NCBI GenBank assembly: GCA_003153355.1
Contig: PLYH01000003.1
Location: 188,635 to 230,716 of the forward strand
Direction: 5' to 3'
DNA: 42,082 nt
Source of the DNA: Candidatus Peregrinibacteria bacterium
Lineage (GTDB): Bacteria > Patescibacteriota > Gracilibacteria > UBA1369
Below are positions 16,414 to 25,319 of the stretch, one piece after another. Positions within the stretch are counted from its first letter, which is position 1, and each line of letters starts with the position of its first letter. Below the pieces are notes generated by a model. The model was given only the letters and a program-made list of their open reading frames with translations. It did not search any database and had not been told where the DNA came from. The position numbers and the translations under genes are program-made.

Positions 16414-17040
16414 CTATTTGATTAAGACTGCACGGGCCGGTGCGCCGTCCAGGCCTTTCATGTTGAGCGGCAGTCCGATGAAAAAATATTTTCCGGGTTT
16501 GATTTTGGAAAGGTCGAGGCCTTCAAAAATTGGAATCTTCTTTTTGAGAAGTTCCGTATGAGGCCGGTTATCTTCGCTTCCCTTTTGTTTGACCGAAAGA
16601 TAATCGATCCCGAAAAGTTTGATGTTTTTTTGGGCAAGATATTCAGCGGCTTTCCCATCCAGATAAACATAATCGTTATAAAAATTTTTGAAACCGCGTT
16701 TGGAATTTCTGGTTTTGATTAAAATGCGTTCACCCGTTTTTACTTTGTATTTCTGAAGATCCTGAACCGTTACGGCTTTTGAAACTTTTGTCATATCCAG
16801 GACGCGGCAATCTCCAATGAGACTTTGGATATTCAATCCGTCTACGCCCGCGCCTTTTTTGAAGACGTGTTTTGGAGCATCCACGTGCGTTCCGGCGTGC
16901 GACCCCATGGTTATCTCGGAACTTACTGATGTTTTGCTGACAATGGGACGCGCCCTGAATTCCGTGTTATTCGGGTAAACGAGCATGCCCCGGTACAACG
17001 GCAGCGAAATATCGTAGACTTTGAAATCTTTTGGATTCAT
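16414..17040 (-). CDS. Cyclase-family metal hydrolase (kynurenine formamidase-like)
   Basis: This 208-residue protein carries the family's metal-binding signature HAGTHVDAPKH (residues 48-58), with the opening segment YDISLPLYRGMLVYP. Relatives include kynurenine formamidases and polyketide/isatin cyclases that hydrolyse amide or lactone-like bonds at a metal centre. The substrate here is unknown. The ATG overlaps the pgi stop as ATGA, so it is co-translated with pgi. A role in the sugar pathway, for example lactone hydrolysis in place of a missing phosphogluconolactonase, is an attractive but untested idea. The next gene is convergent beyond a shared terminator. Confidence 0.85.
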   Translation of the reverse strand: MNPKDFKVYDISLPLYRGMLVYPNNTEFRARPIVSKTSVSSEITMGSHAGTHVDAPKHVFKKGAGVDGLNIQSLIGDCRVLDMTKVSKAVTVQDLQKYKVKTGERILIKTRNSKRGFKNFYNDYVYLDGKAAEYLAQKNIKLFGIDYLSVKQKGSEDNRPHTELLKKKIPIFEGLDLSKIKPGKYFFIGLPLNMKGLDGAPARAVLIK

Positions 17041-18368
17041 GCGGTTTTTTTAGCTTTAAGGATTTTTCTGGTTTCGATTTTATAGAGTTCAACATTGGGC
17101 TGATCAAAAGTATTCACATCCATGAGTTTTCCCAGATACATCATTTCAATCATTTTGAACTGAAGGTATTCGCCGAGCGCGAAAGCGGAAATTTCCGGCA
17201 TGATAATTTCCATGAATGGAAGTTCTTTCTTTGCATATGCCAGTTTTGTTCCTTCCAAAATGGCTTCCATAAGTCCTTGTGCGCTGCTGTTCTGGAGGTT
17301 TTCCACCAAACCCGGCATCATAAGTTTTTTGGGAAGGGTGATCGGATCTTCCTGGTTTCTCGCCCAGATGAACGTCGTAAATTTATCGAGCGGCCCGCCC
17401 AGATAAAGCTGCCCGACGGAATGCAGATCAGTTGATCCAATGGAAACCGTTGGAGTTATTCCTGCATTGACCGTTTCATCGCGGAGATTTTTTTCTTTGC
17501 CAATACTTTCACCCATCAGCTGGCGGTACCATTTCCCCAAAGATTCCAGTTGCGGAGCAAAAAAGAAATTATCGTTGATTGTTTTTCCGGCTTTGGCATT
17601 AAGAAAAAGCAATGCCGCTGAAATCAATGCGGGGTTCAGTTCGAGTTCATTTTCTATGCAGTTTTTACGCATGGTAGCCGCGCCTTCGCAAAGAGATTCA
17701 ATATCAATGCCGGTTGCAGCAAGCGGAAACAGTCCGACCGGAGACATCACTGAATATCTTCCGCCGACCTCTTTGGGAATTGGCAGAAGCGTAAGGTTTT
17801 TTAATTTGGCAACGTTCCAAAGTTTGGAATTTTCATCCGTCGTTACAACGATTCTTTCATCAATTTGTTCTTCGGAGAATTTTTTTCCCAGCGCTTCGAT
17901 GATGATTTCCGCATTTGCCACCGTTTCGGTGGTAGTGCCCGATTTACTTATGATATTGAGGAGAATTTCTTCCGGCTTGCTGACTTCAAACTCTAAAAAG
18001 TTTTTAAAGCGGCGGAGATATTCAGGATCGACGGTCTCTAAAAAAATCAATCTGGGGAAACGTTTGCAATCAATGGCGTCGGTAAACCCGTAGACGGCAT
18101 CATAAACGGCTTTGGTGCCGAGGCTTGACCCTCCGATTCCGATGACGACCATGTATTTAAGTTTTTTGGAAATTTTCTTTTTTTGAGTCTCCTTTACGAG
18201 ACCGATAAGCTGCTGGTCAACCGGAAGATTAACGGAACATTCGGGAGCGTCGTAATCGTTTTTAGACAGCACGGTGTTGAGGTATTCGCGGTATTCATTG
18301 AGCTGCTGCACCGTTTCTTTGAGCGCGGATTCATCAATGCGTGCCGAATCTTTGTAGAGAAGTTCCAT
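17037..18368 (-). CDS. pgi: Glucose-6-phosphate isomerase
   Basis: This 443-residue enzyme interconverts glucose-6-P and fructose-6-P. Visible PGI signatures are GIGGSSLGTKAVYDA, SKSGTTTETVANAE, the GGRYSVMSPVGLFPLA segment and the C-terminal GEYLQFKMIEMMYL. The length suits the shorter bacterial/Bacillus-like PGI class. Its start at 18368 is set by the -10 element TATAAT 6 nt upstream, pointing to a leaderless mRNA in addition to any readthrough from tal, whose stop is 21 nt away. It overlaps the cyclase-family gene by 4 bp. It links glycolysis with zwf at the head of the cluster. Confidence 0.95.
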   Translation of the reverse strand: MELLYKDSARIDESALKETVQQLNEYREYLNTVLSKNDYDAPECSVNLPVDQQLIGLVKETQKKKISKKLKYMVVIGIGGSSLGTKAVYDAVYGFTDAIDCKRFPRLIFLETVDPEYLRRFKNFLEFEVSKPEEILLNIISKSGTTTETVANAEIIIEALGKKFSEEQIDERIVVTTDENSKLWNVAKLKNLTLLPIPKEVGGRYSVMSPVGLFPLAATGIDIESLCEGAATMRKNCIENELELNPALISAALLFLNAKAGKTINDNFFFAPQLESLGKWYRQLMGESIGKEKNLRDETVNAGITPTVSIGSTDLHSVGQLYLGGPLDKFTTFIWARNQEDPITLPKKLMMPGLVENLQNSSAQGLMEAILEGTKLAYAKKELPFMEIIMPEISAFALGEYLQFKMIEMMYLGKLMDVNTFDQPNVELYKIETRKILKAKKTA

Positions 18369-18374
18369 GATTCA

Positions 18375-18380
18375 ATTATA
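18375..18380 (-). promoter_or_regulatory. -10 element of an internal leaderless pgi promoter
   Basis: A perfect minus-strand TATAAT lies 6 nt before the pgi ATG. The region 17 nt upstream (CGCTGG) is a poor -35 and sits inside the tal stop region. Confidence 0.5.
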
Positions 18381-18389
18381 GGGGGGAAA

Positions 18390-19253
18390 TTATGCGACCA
18401 GCGCATTCCAGTCCTGGGAAAATTTTTCGATGCCTTTCGTAGTGAGTTCGTGGGAAATGTTGAAACCAGTCCAAGGTTCATTCAGATCAAGATTCGCAAA
18501 AGAGACCGGCCTGAGTCCATCGTGATTATAAAAATAATTTGCAGGAGGCAGTTCCATTCCTTTTTCGGCCCATTCCTTGAGCACTTTATATGGAGCCGTG
18601 ATGATGTCAGATCCCAAATGAAGAGCGTACATGAAATGTTCCATGGAGCGGACGCTTGCGGTTAAAACTTCAACGTGGCCGTCCCCTTTCTGGTACATGT
18701 CCAAAATATTTTTGATGAGATCCATCCCGTTTTCTCCGATATCATCAAGGCGGCCGACGAAGGGGGAAACAAAAACCTGGCCTTTGGTCGCGCCTTTGGT
18801 TGCGGCATAGACCGCAGCCGCCTGGTCCTGGCTGAAGCACAGGGTCATGTTGACTCGCATGCCTGCTTTTATGGAATTTTCAGCTGCCTGAAGACCTGCC
18901 GATGTTGTTGGATATTTCACGTGCGCGTTGGGTATCCAGGCGAACATTTCCTTGCCCTGGCTGAACATGGCGTCGCCTGTCGTATTTGCGTCCGAGTAAA
19001 CTTCGATGGAAATGGAACCCTGAGGAATGAGATTTGAAACTTCCGTCACGACATTTTTATAAAAGCCGTAAATCTCTTCTCTCGTGAATTTTTTACCTTC
19101 CTGGAGCCGTTTTTGAGCGTCAGGATTTTTCGAGATGAGTGTCGGGTTGGTCGTTTGTCCGTCCAAAAAACCCAGGAGTTGAATGATCTCTTTCGTTTCA
19201 CCCGGATCGCCGCTGTCGAGAAAAATTTTTGTCGTCAGATTGCTTGGGCGCAT
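18390..19253 (-). CDS. tal: Transaldolase
   Basis: This 287-residue (alpha/beta)8 enzyme transfers dihydroxyacetone units between sugar phosphates in the non-oxidative pentose phosphate pathway. FLDSGDPGETKEI and QTTNPTLI at the N-terminus, HVKYPTTSAG with the Schiff-base Lys at ~113, the MTLCFSQDQA strand and VSPFVGRLDDIG are family hallmarks. It is longer than TalC/fructose-6-P aldolase (~220) and shorter than TalB (~317). It starts 6 nt after the tkt stop, with a 14-bp palindrome covering the junction, and no Shine-Dalgarno is seen. Confidence 0.94.
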   Translation of the reverse strand: MRPSNLTTKIFLDSGDPGETKEIIQLLGFLDGQTTNPTLISKNPDAQKRLQEGKKFTREEIYGFYKNVVTEVSNLIPQGSISIEVYSDANTTGDAMFSQGKEMFAWIPNAHVKYPTTSAGLQAAENSIKAGMRVNMTLCFSQDQAAAVYAATKGATKGQVFVSPFVGRLDDIGENGMDLIKNILDMYQKGDGHVEVLTASVRSMEHFMYALHLGSDIITAPYKVLKEWAEKGMELPPANYFYNHDGLRPVSFANLDLNEPWTGFNISHELTTKGIEKFSQDWNALVA

Positions 19254-19254
19254 T

Positions 19255-19268
19255 GATAATTAATTATC
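19255..19268. repeat. 14-bp perfect palindrome at the tkt-tal junction
   Basis: GATAATTAATTATC is a perfect palindrome that contains the tkt stop codon and ends just before the tal ATG. It could be an operator or arise by chance in AT-rich DNA. Confidence 0.5.
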
Positions 19269-21113
19269 GGATATAATATGTTTCACTTTTGCGATGATGG
19301 CTTTTTTTGATATCTCTTCGTATTCCATCAGTTCTTCCGGTTTGCCGCTGTGCGGCATTTTTTTCACTGCGAGTGAATAGATCGGAGTATTATCAATTCC
19401 TTCCGAAAGGGCTGTTTTGACCGCTTCGCCCAGGCCTCCTTCGACGAAGTGATCTTCAACGGTGATAACGGCTTTGGTTCCCCTGATGGAGTTTTGCAGC
19501 ATTTCAACGAGAATCGGTTTGACGCTATATAAATCTATTACACGAATGGAAATATTTTCTTTCATAAGTTCATCATAAGCTTCCAAAGCTTCAAACAGCG
19601 TCGCTCCGCCTCCGATCACGGTCACTGCATCGCTGGCGCTCTGTTTTAAAACTTTATGTCCGCCGATCGGAAACTCTTCATTGGGATCGTAAATAATCGG
19701 CGTGTCTTTGCGCGTCGTGCGGATATAAACGTTTCCAACATGTTTGGCCGCTTCCTCAATCAGTTTTTCTGCTGAAACCGCGTCAGAAGGGTAAAGCACC
19801 ACACTGTTGAGCAAGGCCCTGAACATACCGATATCTTCAAGGGCCATCTGCGACGACCCGTCTTCTCCGATGGAAACCCCGCTGTGAGAGCCGACAAATT
19901 TGATGTTGGAGATTGAGTACTGACTCATGCGGATCTGGTCGAAAGCGCGCGTAAAAAAGGCGGCGAAGGTCGAAACGAAAGGAATTTTTTCACGGCGGGA
20001 AAATCCAAGAGCCATGCCCACCATATTTTGTTCTGCGATGTACATTTCAAAGAAATGGTCCGGATATTTTTTCTTAAAAATTTCCGCGTAGGTTGAGTTA
20101 CTGACTTCAGCATCAAGCACAACGATGTTAGGATGGTCGGCAAAAATACGGGTGATCGCGTTGCCGTAAGCGCGGCGGGTCGCAACCGGCTTTGTGACGT
20201 CATAAAGAGTGAAGGGTATTTTTTCGCCTTTGGATTCTGCGGGTTTGAGGTTTTCTGACATGTCGATCTGGCCGCGGATTTTGGTATCAATGGGAGCGAG
20301 TTCGGCGAGAGCCTTCTGGAGATCTTCTGCTCCGAGCGCTTTACCGTGCCAGCCTTCTTTGTTTTCAAGAAAGGATACTCCTCTTCCTTTGAATGTTTTG
20401 GCAATGATCATGACCGGTTTGTCTTTGACGGTTTGCGCTTTTACATAGGCTTCGTAAACCTCTTTAAGGTTGTGTCCGTCAACGACGATTGTTTCCCATC
20501 CGAAGGCTTTGACGCGTTCTTCATAGACCGCGGTGTCGTGGCCGTACATCGTTTCGCCGCGCTGACCCAGAGCATTCACGTCAATGATACCGATGAGATT
20601 GTCCAGTTTATAAAATGCAGCAAGTTCCATAGCCTCCCATTGCGAACCTTCGGCCATTTCACTGTCTCCGATCAGAACGTAGGTTTTATACGGAAGTTTA
20701 TCCAGATATTTGGCGTTCATAGCCATGCCCGCGCCAATGGAAAGGCCCTGGCCCAGTGATCCGGTCGCTGCTTCGGTATGAGAAAAAGCCGGAGTCGGAT
20801 GACCTTCCAGACGGCTGCCGAATTTGCGCAATGTCAGAAGTTCTTCTTCACTGATGTCGCCCGCAGCCGCATATAACGAATAGAATAACGGCGAAGCATG
20901 ACCTTTGGAAAAAATCAGACGGTCATTGTTGGGATGGTTGGGATTTTTTAAATCGTAGCGGTAGAACCCGGAGAAAAAAAGCACGGCCATCAGTTCGGTC
21001 GCGGACATGGAAGACGTTGGATGGCCGGACCCGGCCTTGGAAGTTGAAATCAGCGAATAGTAACGGATCAGCTTGGAGAGCTGTTCAAGTTTTGGCTGGT
21101 CGAAAGCGGGCAT
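19260..21113 (-). CDS. tkt: Transketolase, single chain
   Basis: This 617-residue thiamine-diphosphate enzyme moves two-carbon units between sugar phosphates. The N-terminal TPP domain shows GHPTSSMSATELMAVLFF, FSKGHASPL, the GDSEMAEGSQWEA metal/TPP motif and IIDVNALGQRG. The pyrimidine domain shows the catalytic Glu in MYIAEQNMVGMALG and the FVSTFAAFFTRAFDQ stretch. The C-terminal domain is complete, so this is not a split transketolase. I start at ATG 21113 (MPAFDQPKLEQ), 34 nt after the -10 element. A GTG at 21146 directly follows the -10 and would add 11 hydrophobic residues. It lies 78 nt downstream of zwf with its own promoter. Confidence 0.95.
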   Translation of the reverse strand: MPAFDQPKLEQLSKLIRYYSLISTSKAGSGHPTSSMSATELMAVLFFSGFYRYDLKNPNHPNNDRLIFSKGHASPLFYSLYAAAGDISEEELLTLRKFGSRLEGHPTPAFSHTEAATGSLGQGLSIGAGMAMNAKYLDKLPYKTYVLIGDSEMAEGSQWEAMELAAFYKLDNLIGIIDVNALGQRGETMYGHDTAVYEERVKAFGWETIVVDGHNLKEVYEAYVKAQTVKDKPVMIIAKTFKGRGVSFLENKEGWHGKALGAEDLQKALAELAPIDTKIRGQIDMSENLKPAESKGEKIPFTLYDVTKPVATRRAYGNAITRIFADHPNIVVLDAEVSNSTYAEIFKKKYPDHFFEMYIAEQNMVGMALGFSRREKIPFVSTFAAFFTRAFDQIRMSQYSISNIKFVGSHSGVSIGEDGSSQMALEDIGMFRALLNSVVLYPSDAVSAEKLIEEAAKHVGNVYIRTTRKDTPIIYDPNEEFPIGGHKVLKQSASDAVTVIGGGATLFEALEAYDELMKENISIRVIDLYSVKPILVEMLQNSIRGTKAVITVEDHFVEGGLGEAVKTALSEGIDNTPIYSLAVKKMPHSGKPEELMEYEEISKKAIIAKVKHIISDN

Positions 21114-21146
21114 TGCGGTCGGAAAAAACAAAATAGAAGTACCCAC

Positions 21147-21176
21147 AATGTAGCACTAAAGTTTGAGTTTCTCCAA
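21147..21176 (-). promoter_or_regulatory. tkt promoter
   Basis: Minus strand -35 TTGGAG (21176-21171), 18-nt spacer, -10 TACATT (21152-21147), in the 78-nt gap after zwf. Confidence 0.5.
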
Positions 21177-21191
21177 GAATTTTTTATACGC

Positions 21192-22622
21192 TCAGAGTTT
21201 AATATCCGGGCCTAAAGTGCCCTTGCTGTAGATATGAAGTTTTGCTTTTTTCCAGGATTCAATGATCGGGGTGACAAATTGCCACGAAGCCAGAACTTCA
21301 TCCGTACTCGTGAAAAAGGTCTGATCGCCTTTAATACAGTCAAACAGTACGCGCTCGTAGGCGTCGACGGTTTTTTCTTTGGTTTTGACGTCGTTATATA
21401 AGAAGGAGAGTTCGCGCGGCTCAAGGACAGAAACAAGGCCCGGTTTTTTAGCCCAGAAACGGATCGCGATTCCTTCTTCGGGCTGGATTTTGAAAGCGAT
21501 GACGTTCTGGAAATCGCAGCCGCCTTCGTTCGGACATAAATAGGCACCGGACTCTTTCAGGTAGACCAAAATTTCCGCTTTGCTTTCTTTCATGGCTTTT
21601 CCGCTCTCCAGATAAAACGGAATGCCTTTCCAGCGTTTGTTGTTGATGAAGGCTTTGATTTTAAAATAAGTTTCCGTCGTGGAATTTTTATCAACCGAAG
21701 GTTCATTTCTGTATCCTTTATATTGCCCGCGCACCGTATATTTTTTAACGTCGGCGCCACGAATAGGTTGAAGTGATTTCATCACCTTATAACGTTCGGA
21801 TCGCACAGCATTCGGATCAAGGGTGTGCGGATTCTCCATGGCGATGAGGGCGAGCATGCGCAGGATGTGGTTCTGTCCTACGTCGCGCAGAGCGCCGATG
21901 TTGTCGTAAAAAGCGCCTCGTCCTTCCACATCGATTTTTTCGTAAATTTTTATTTCAACTTTCTCAATGGACTGATTGTTCCAAATGGGTTCGAAGAGCA
22001 TGTTCGAAAATCGGAACATCAAAATATTCTGGAGAGTTTCTTTGGCAAGATAATGATCGATGCGGAAAATCTGTTCTTCACGGAAAAGTTTGCCGAGCAT
22101 GTGGTCAAGATTTTTGGCGGTTTCATCGTCGCGGCCGAAAGGTTTTTCGATGAGGATTCTGGTCCAACCGTCGCCGTCGCTGCAGGCAATGGTCAGTCCG
22201 TGGTATGAGAGATTTTTGAGAATGGGCTGATAAAGATCGGGAGGGACCGCCAGATAAAAAAGTTTGTTTGAGCATCGCTTGAATTCTTGATTGTCCATGC
22301 CGATGAGTTTCTTTTTGAGATTTTTATAGCTGACCGGATCGTCAAAAAGTCCTTGCTGATAGGAAACATTTTTTAGGAATTTTTTGAACTCAGGCCCCTG
22401 AAGCACCGGCAGTTTGCGGCGTTTTTGTTCGTCCTTCAAAAAAGCATAATAGCCCTTATCGCTCATCGGACGCCTTGAAAAAGCCACGATGCGAAAATTT
22501 TTTGGCAGCATACCCTTTTTATAGAGACCGAAGAACGACGGAATGAGTTTGCGGATGCAAAGGTCGCCGGTCGCTCCAAAAATCACAATAACGGTTGGCT
22601 TGGTCGGTGTATAATCTTTCAT
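21192..22622 (-). CDS. zwf: Glucose-6-phosphate 1-dehydrogenase
   Basis: This 476-residue enzyme oxidises glucose-6-P to 6-phosphogluconolactone with NAD(P)+, the entry to the oxidative pentose phosphate pathway. The Rossmann motif is FGATGDLCIRK (~15-25) and the active-site motif RIDHYLAKE is near residues 187-195. EKPFGRD and the C-terminal region are intact. Neither 6-phosphogluconolactonase nor 6-phosphogluconate dehydrogenase is recognisable in the window. It is divergent from the PBP gene across a 60-nt gap that includes an AT-rich TATATATATA run. A weak -10-like TGTATT sits 6 nt before the ATG. Confidence 0.95.
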   Translation of the reverse strand: MKDYTPTKPTVIVIFGATGDLCIRKLIPSFFGLYKKGMLPKNFRIVAFSRRPMSDKGYYAFLKDEQKRRKLPVLQGPEFKKFLKNVSYQQGLFDDPVSYKNLKKKLIGMDNQEFKRCSNKLFYLAVPPDLYQPILKNLSYHGLTIACSDGDGWTRILIEKPFGRDDETAKNLDHMLGKLFREEQIFRIDHYLAKETLQNILMFRFSNMLFEPIWNNQSIEKVEIKIYEKIDVEGRGAFYDNIGALRDVGQNHILRMLALIAMENPHTLDPNAVRSERYKVMKSLQPIRGADVKKYTVRGQYKGYRNEPSVDKNSTTETYFKIKAFINNKRWKGIPFYLESGKAMKESKAEILVYLKESGAYLCPNEGGCDFQNVIAFKIQPEEGIAIRFWAKKPGLVSVLEPRELSFLYNDVKTKEKTVDAYERVLFDCIKGDQTFFTSTDEVLASWQFVTPIIESWKKAKLHIYSKGTLGPDIKL

Positions 22623-22682
22623 AAGTGCAATACAATTTTCAGCAGTTTGTTATATATATACGATTCTTTTGAAGAACACACA

Positions 22683-25184
22683 ATGAAATTTTCCCGTCTG
22701 AAGACATTCAGGAAAAAACACCGCATCGCTTTTTACGTTCTGTGCGCGGTTGCGGCGATCTTGGCGACGGGTATCTGTTTTTTTCTTTATATCTCCTATG
22801 TTTTGCCGCTGCCTGATTCTTTAACGCAGGTCCAGACCCAGGGTTCGATTAAAATTTTCGACCGCAAAGGACAGCTTTTGTATGAAGTCATCCAGCCGGT
22901 GGGCGGTAAAAAAACTTTCATACCGCTCCAGCAGATTCCGCAAAATTTTGTAAATGCCACGCTCGCAGCAGAAGATATTCATTTTTATGAACATGGCGGC
23001 GTTGATCTTGGAGCGATTGCGCGCGCGATCTTTTTTAACGTGAGCGAAGGAAGAATTGTAAGCGGTGCGAGTACGATCACACAGCAGCTCGTCCGCAACC
23101 TTCTCGGGGACACGACCGAGCGCGGCTATTCGGAAAAAATTCTGGAAACGATCTATGCCATCCGCATGTCCAATCTTTATTCCAAAGATCAGATCCTGGA
23201 GCTTTATCTGAATACGATTTATTACGGAAATCTTTCCTACGGTTCCGAATCTGCGGCAGAAGATTACTTCGGCAAACATATTTACGATCTGGATCTGGCG
23301 GAGTCCACTTTGCTGGCCGGACTTCCCCAGGCGCCTTCGTACTACAATCCTTTTCTGTATCTGGACCGCGCAAAAAAACGTCAGCAATATGTTCTGGACC
23401 AGATGGTGAAAGACGAATTCATTGATCAAACCTCTGCGGACGGCGCGGCAAACGAGCCTTTAACATTGCGAAAAAATATTTTCGAAATGAAAGCGCCGCA
23501 TTTTGTGCAATATGTTTTGAATCAACTGTCAGATCTTGTCGGCGAAAAAAAATTACAGGAAGGAGGATTCAGTGTGACCACGACGCTTGATTACGATATG
23601 GAACTTCAGGCTGAAAATATTATCAGTGAACAGATAAAAAAATTAAGCGACAAACATGTGACCAACGGAGCGCTCCTGGCGGTTGAACCTTCGACCGGAA
23701 AAGTTCTCACGTGGGTCGGCAGCGAAGATTACTATAATAACGCCATCGACGGGCAGGTTGATATGGTCACAGCTTTGCGCCAGCCCGGCTCTTCGATTAA
23801 ACCTCTGACGTATTTGCTGGCGCTGGAAAAAGGTTTCACTCCAGCGACAATTCTGGAAGATATTCCCGTTGAGTTCCAAACTGAAACAGGACCGTACGCT
23901 CCAAAAAATTATGATCTGGATTTTCACGGCCCGGTCCGTTTGCGCGAAGCTTTGGCAAGTTCTTTTAACGTTCCAGCGGTCCAGACTCTGAACGTTTTGG
24001 GGCTGGAGCCTTTTCTCGCGTTCCTGCAAAAACTGGGCATTGATACGCTCGACAAGAATCCGAGTTTTTATGGATTGGCGTTAACTCTTGGAGGCGGTGA
24101 AGTAAGAATGACGGATATGGCGCGCGCGTTTAACGTCATCGCCAACTACGGCGAACTTTTTGATTTGAGTACTGTGGAAAAAATAACTGATCAAAACGGA
24201 ACTGTTCTTTATGCGTGGAAACAGCCGGATAAAACTTATGTCCTGGGCTCTTACGGCAAAGAACACGCGTATCAGATCATCGATATTTTGAAAGATCCTT
24301 ACGCGCGTCTGAAAGGGTTTGGCGAAGGAAGCGTGCTGGAACTTTCACATGAAGCTGCGGTGAAAACAGGAACCACCCGCAACTTCCGAGACAACTGGAC
24401 GATCGGATTTACGCCGCAACTTTTGACAACGGTGTGGGTTGGAAACGCCGACGCTTCGGCGATGCACAATATCAGCGGAGTGGATGGCGCCGGACCGATC
24501 TGGCACGATTTTATGGAATCGGCGTTGCAGTTTGAACCTCAGGAAAAATTCTGGATACCGCCAAGACTTCATCAGGTTGAAATTTGCGCGCTCTCCGGAA
24601 TGCTGCCGACGGATCTTTGCACGAACAAAATTTTTGACTGGTTCGTTTATGGCCAGGAGCCGAAACAACCGGACAATTATTATCAAAACTACTGGGTTTT
24701 GAAGTCGAACGGACACCTCATCAGGCCGGAGTGCGTGAACAGCTATCCTGAGGCTTTGCGTGAACAAAAAAACCTTATCACCTACCCAGTCGACTTCCAG
24801 CGCTGGGCAGAGAATAAAGGCCTTGCCCTAGCACCTTTTGAGCCATGCGCATTGTCAAAAACGTCTTCTTCCGCGTATTCAGATGCCTATTCAACTCAGG
24901 AAAAATCGCTTATTACTATGGACAGCCCGTCTAATCAGGATGATTTTATGGTTGATCAGGGGCTTCCATTGGATACGCAAAAAATTCCTTTCCGCGTGAT
25001 TGCTTCCAGCGACGTTGAAAAAGTTACTTTTGTACTGGATCAGCAAAAAGTTACGACCGTTGATCAGTCTCCGTTCAATTATTTGTGGCTTCCTCAAAAA
25101 GGACAACACACTTTGAAAGCCGTAGCAGAACTTTTTGACGGTAGCACCCAGGAAAGTTCACCGGTGCAATTCAATGTCCAATAA
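22683..25184 (+). CDS. pbpC: Class A penicillin-binding protein, PBP1C-like
   Basis: This 833-residue bifunctional peptidoglycan synthase has a short cytoplasmic N-terminus and a TM helix at ~16-38. A GT51 glycosyltransferase domain carries the catalytic EDIHFYEHGG (Glu97) and GASTITQQLVRNLL. The transpeptidase domain has the nucleophile in SSIK (Ser370 to Lys373), SFN (427-429) and KTGT (561-564). The C-terminal ~180 residues resemble the PBP1C-type (BiPBP_C) tail, with paired Cys around LSGMLPTDLC and an Ig-like end. The frame continues 12 codons upstream with a TTG, but ATG 22683 is better placed before the basic N-terminus. PBP1C genes often neighbour alpha-2-macroglobulin genes (pbpC-yfhM in E. 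coli), as they do here with an ECF sigma factor between. The symbol is by analogy. Confidence 0.93.
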   Translation: MKFSRLKTFRKKHRIAFYVLCAVAAILATGICFFLYISYVLPLPDSLTQVQTQGSIKIFDRKGQLLYEVIQPVGGKKTFIPLQQIPQNFVNATLAAEDIHFYEHGGVDLGAIARAIFFNVSEGRIVSGASTITQQLVRNLLGDTTERGYSEKILETIYAIRMSNLYSKDQILELYLNTIYYGNLSYGSESAAEDYFGKHIYDLDLAESTLLAGLPQAPSYYNPFLYLDRAKKRQQYVLDQMVKDEFIDQTSADGAANEPLTLRKNIFEMKAPHFVQYVLNQLSDLVGEKKLQEGGFSVTTTLDYDMELQAENIISEQIKKLSDKHVTNGALLAVEPSTGKVLTWVGSEDYYNNAIDGQVDMVTALRQPGSSIKPLTYLLALEKGFTPATILEDIPVEFQTETGPYAPKNYDLDFHGPVRLREALASSFNVPAVQTLNVLGLEPFLAFLQKLGIDTLDKNPSFYGLALTLGGGEVRMTDMARAFNVIANYGELFDLSTVEKITDQNGTVLYAWKQPDKTYVLGSYGKEHAYQIIDILKDPYARLKGFGEGSVLELSHEAAVKTGTTRNFRDNWTIGFTPQLLTTVWVGNADASAMHNISGVDGAGPIWHDFMESALQFEPQEKFWIPPRLHQVEICALSGMLPTDLCTNKIFDWFVYGQEPKQPDNYYQNYWVLKSNGHLIRPECVNSYPEALREQKNLITYPVDFQRWAENKGLALAPFEPCALSKTSSSAYSDAYSTQEKSLITMDSPSNQDDFMVDQGLPLDTQKIPFRVIASSDVEKVTFVLDQQKVTTVDQSPFNYLWLPQKGQHTLKAVAELFDGSTQESSPVQFNVQ

Positions 25185-25263
25185 TTTTTGTAATACTTTT
25201 TCTCGCCGGACTGTTATGAAAAATGAAAAAGTTTTTTAGCAACGTTGATGTTCGATCTTTCAT

Positions 25264-25291
25264 TGAATTTTAAGGCCATCAACACTACAAT
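25264..25291 (+). promoter_or_regulatory. Promoter of the sigma factor-A2M operon
   Basis: The -35 TTGAAT (25264-25269), 16-nt spacer and -10 TACAAT (25286-25291) lie 28 nt before the sigma ATG. The boxes look like housekeeping sigma-70 elements rather than an ECF-type AAC motif. Confidence 0.55.
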
Positions 25292-25319
25292 TCTTTTCAG
25301 TGTTCCGCCCTTACCCCGC

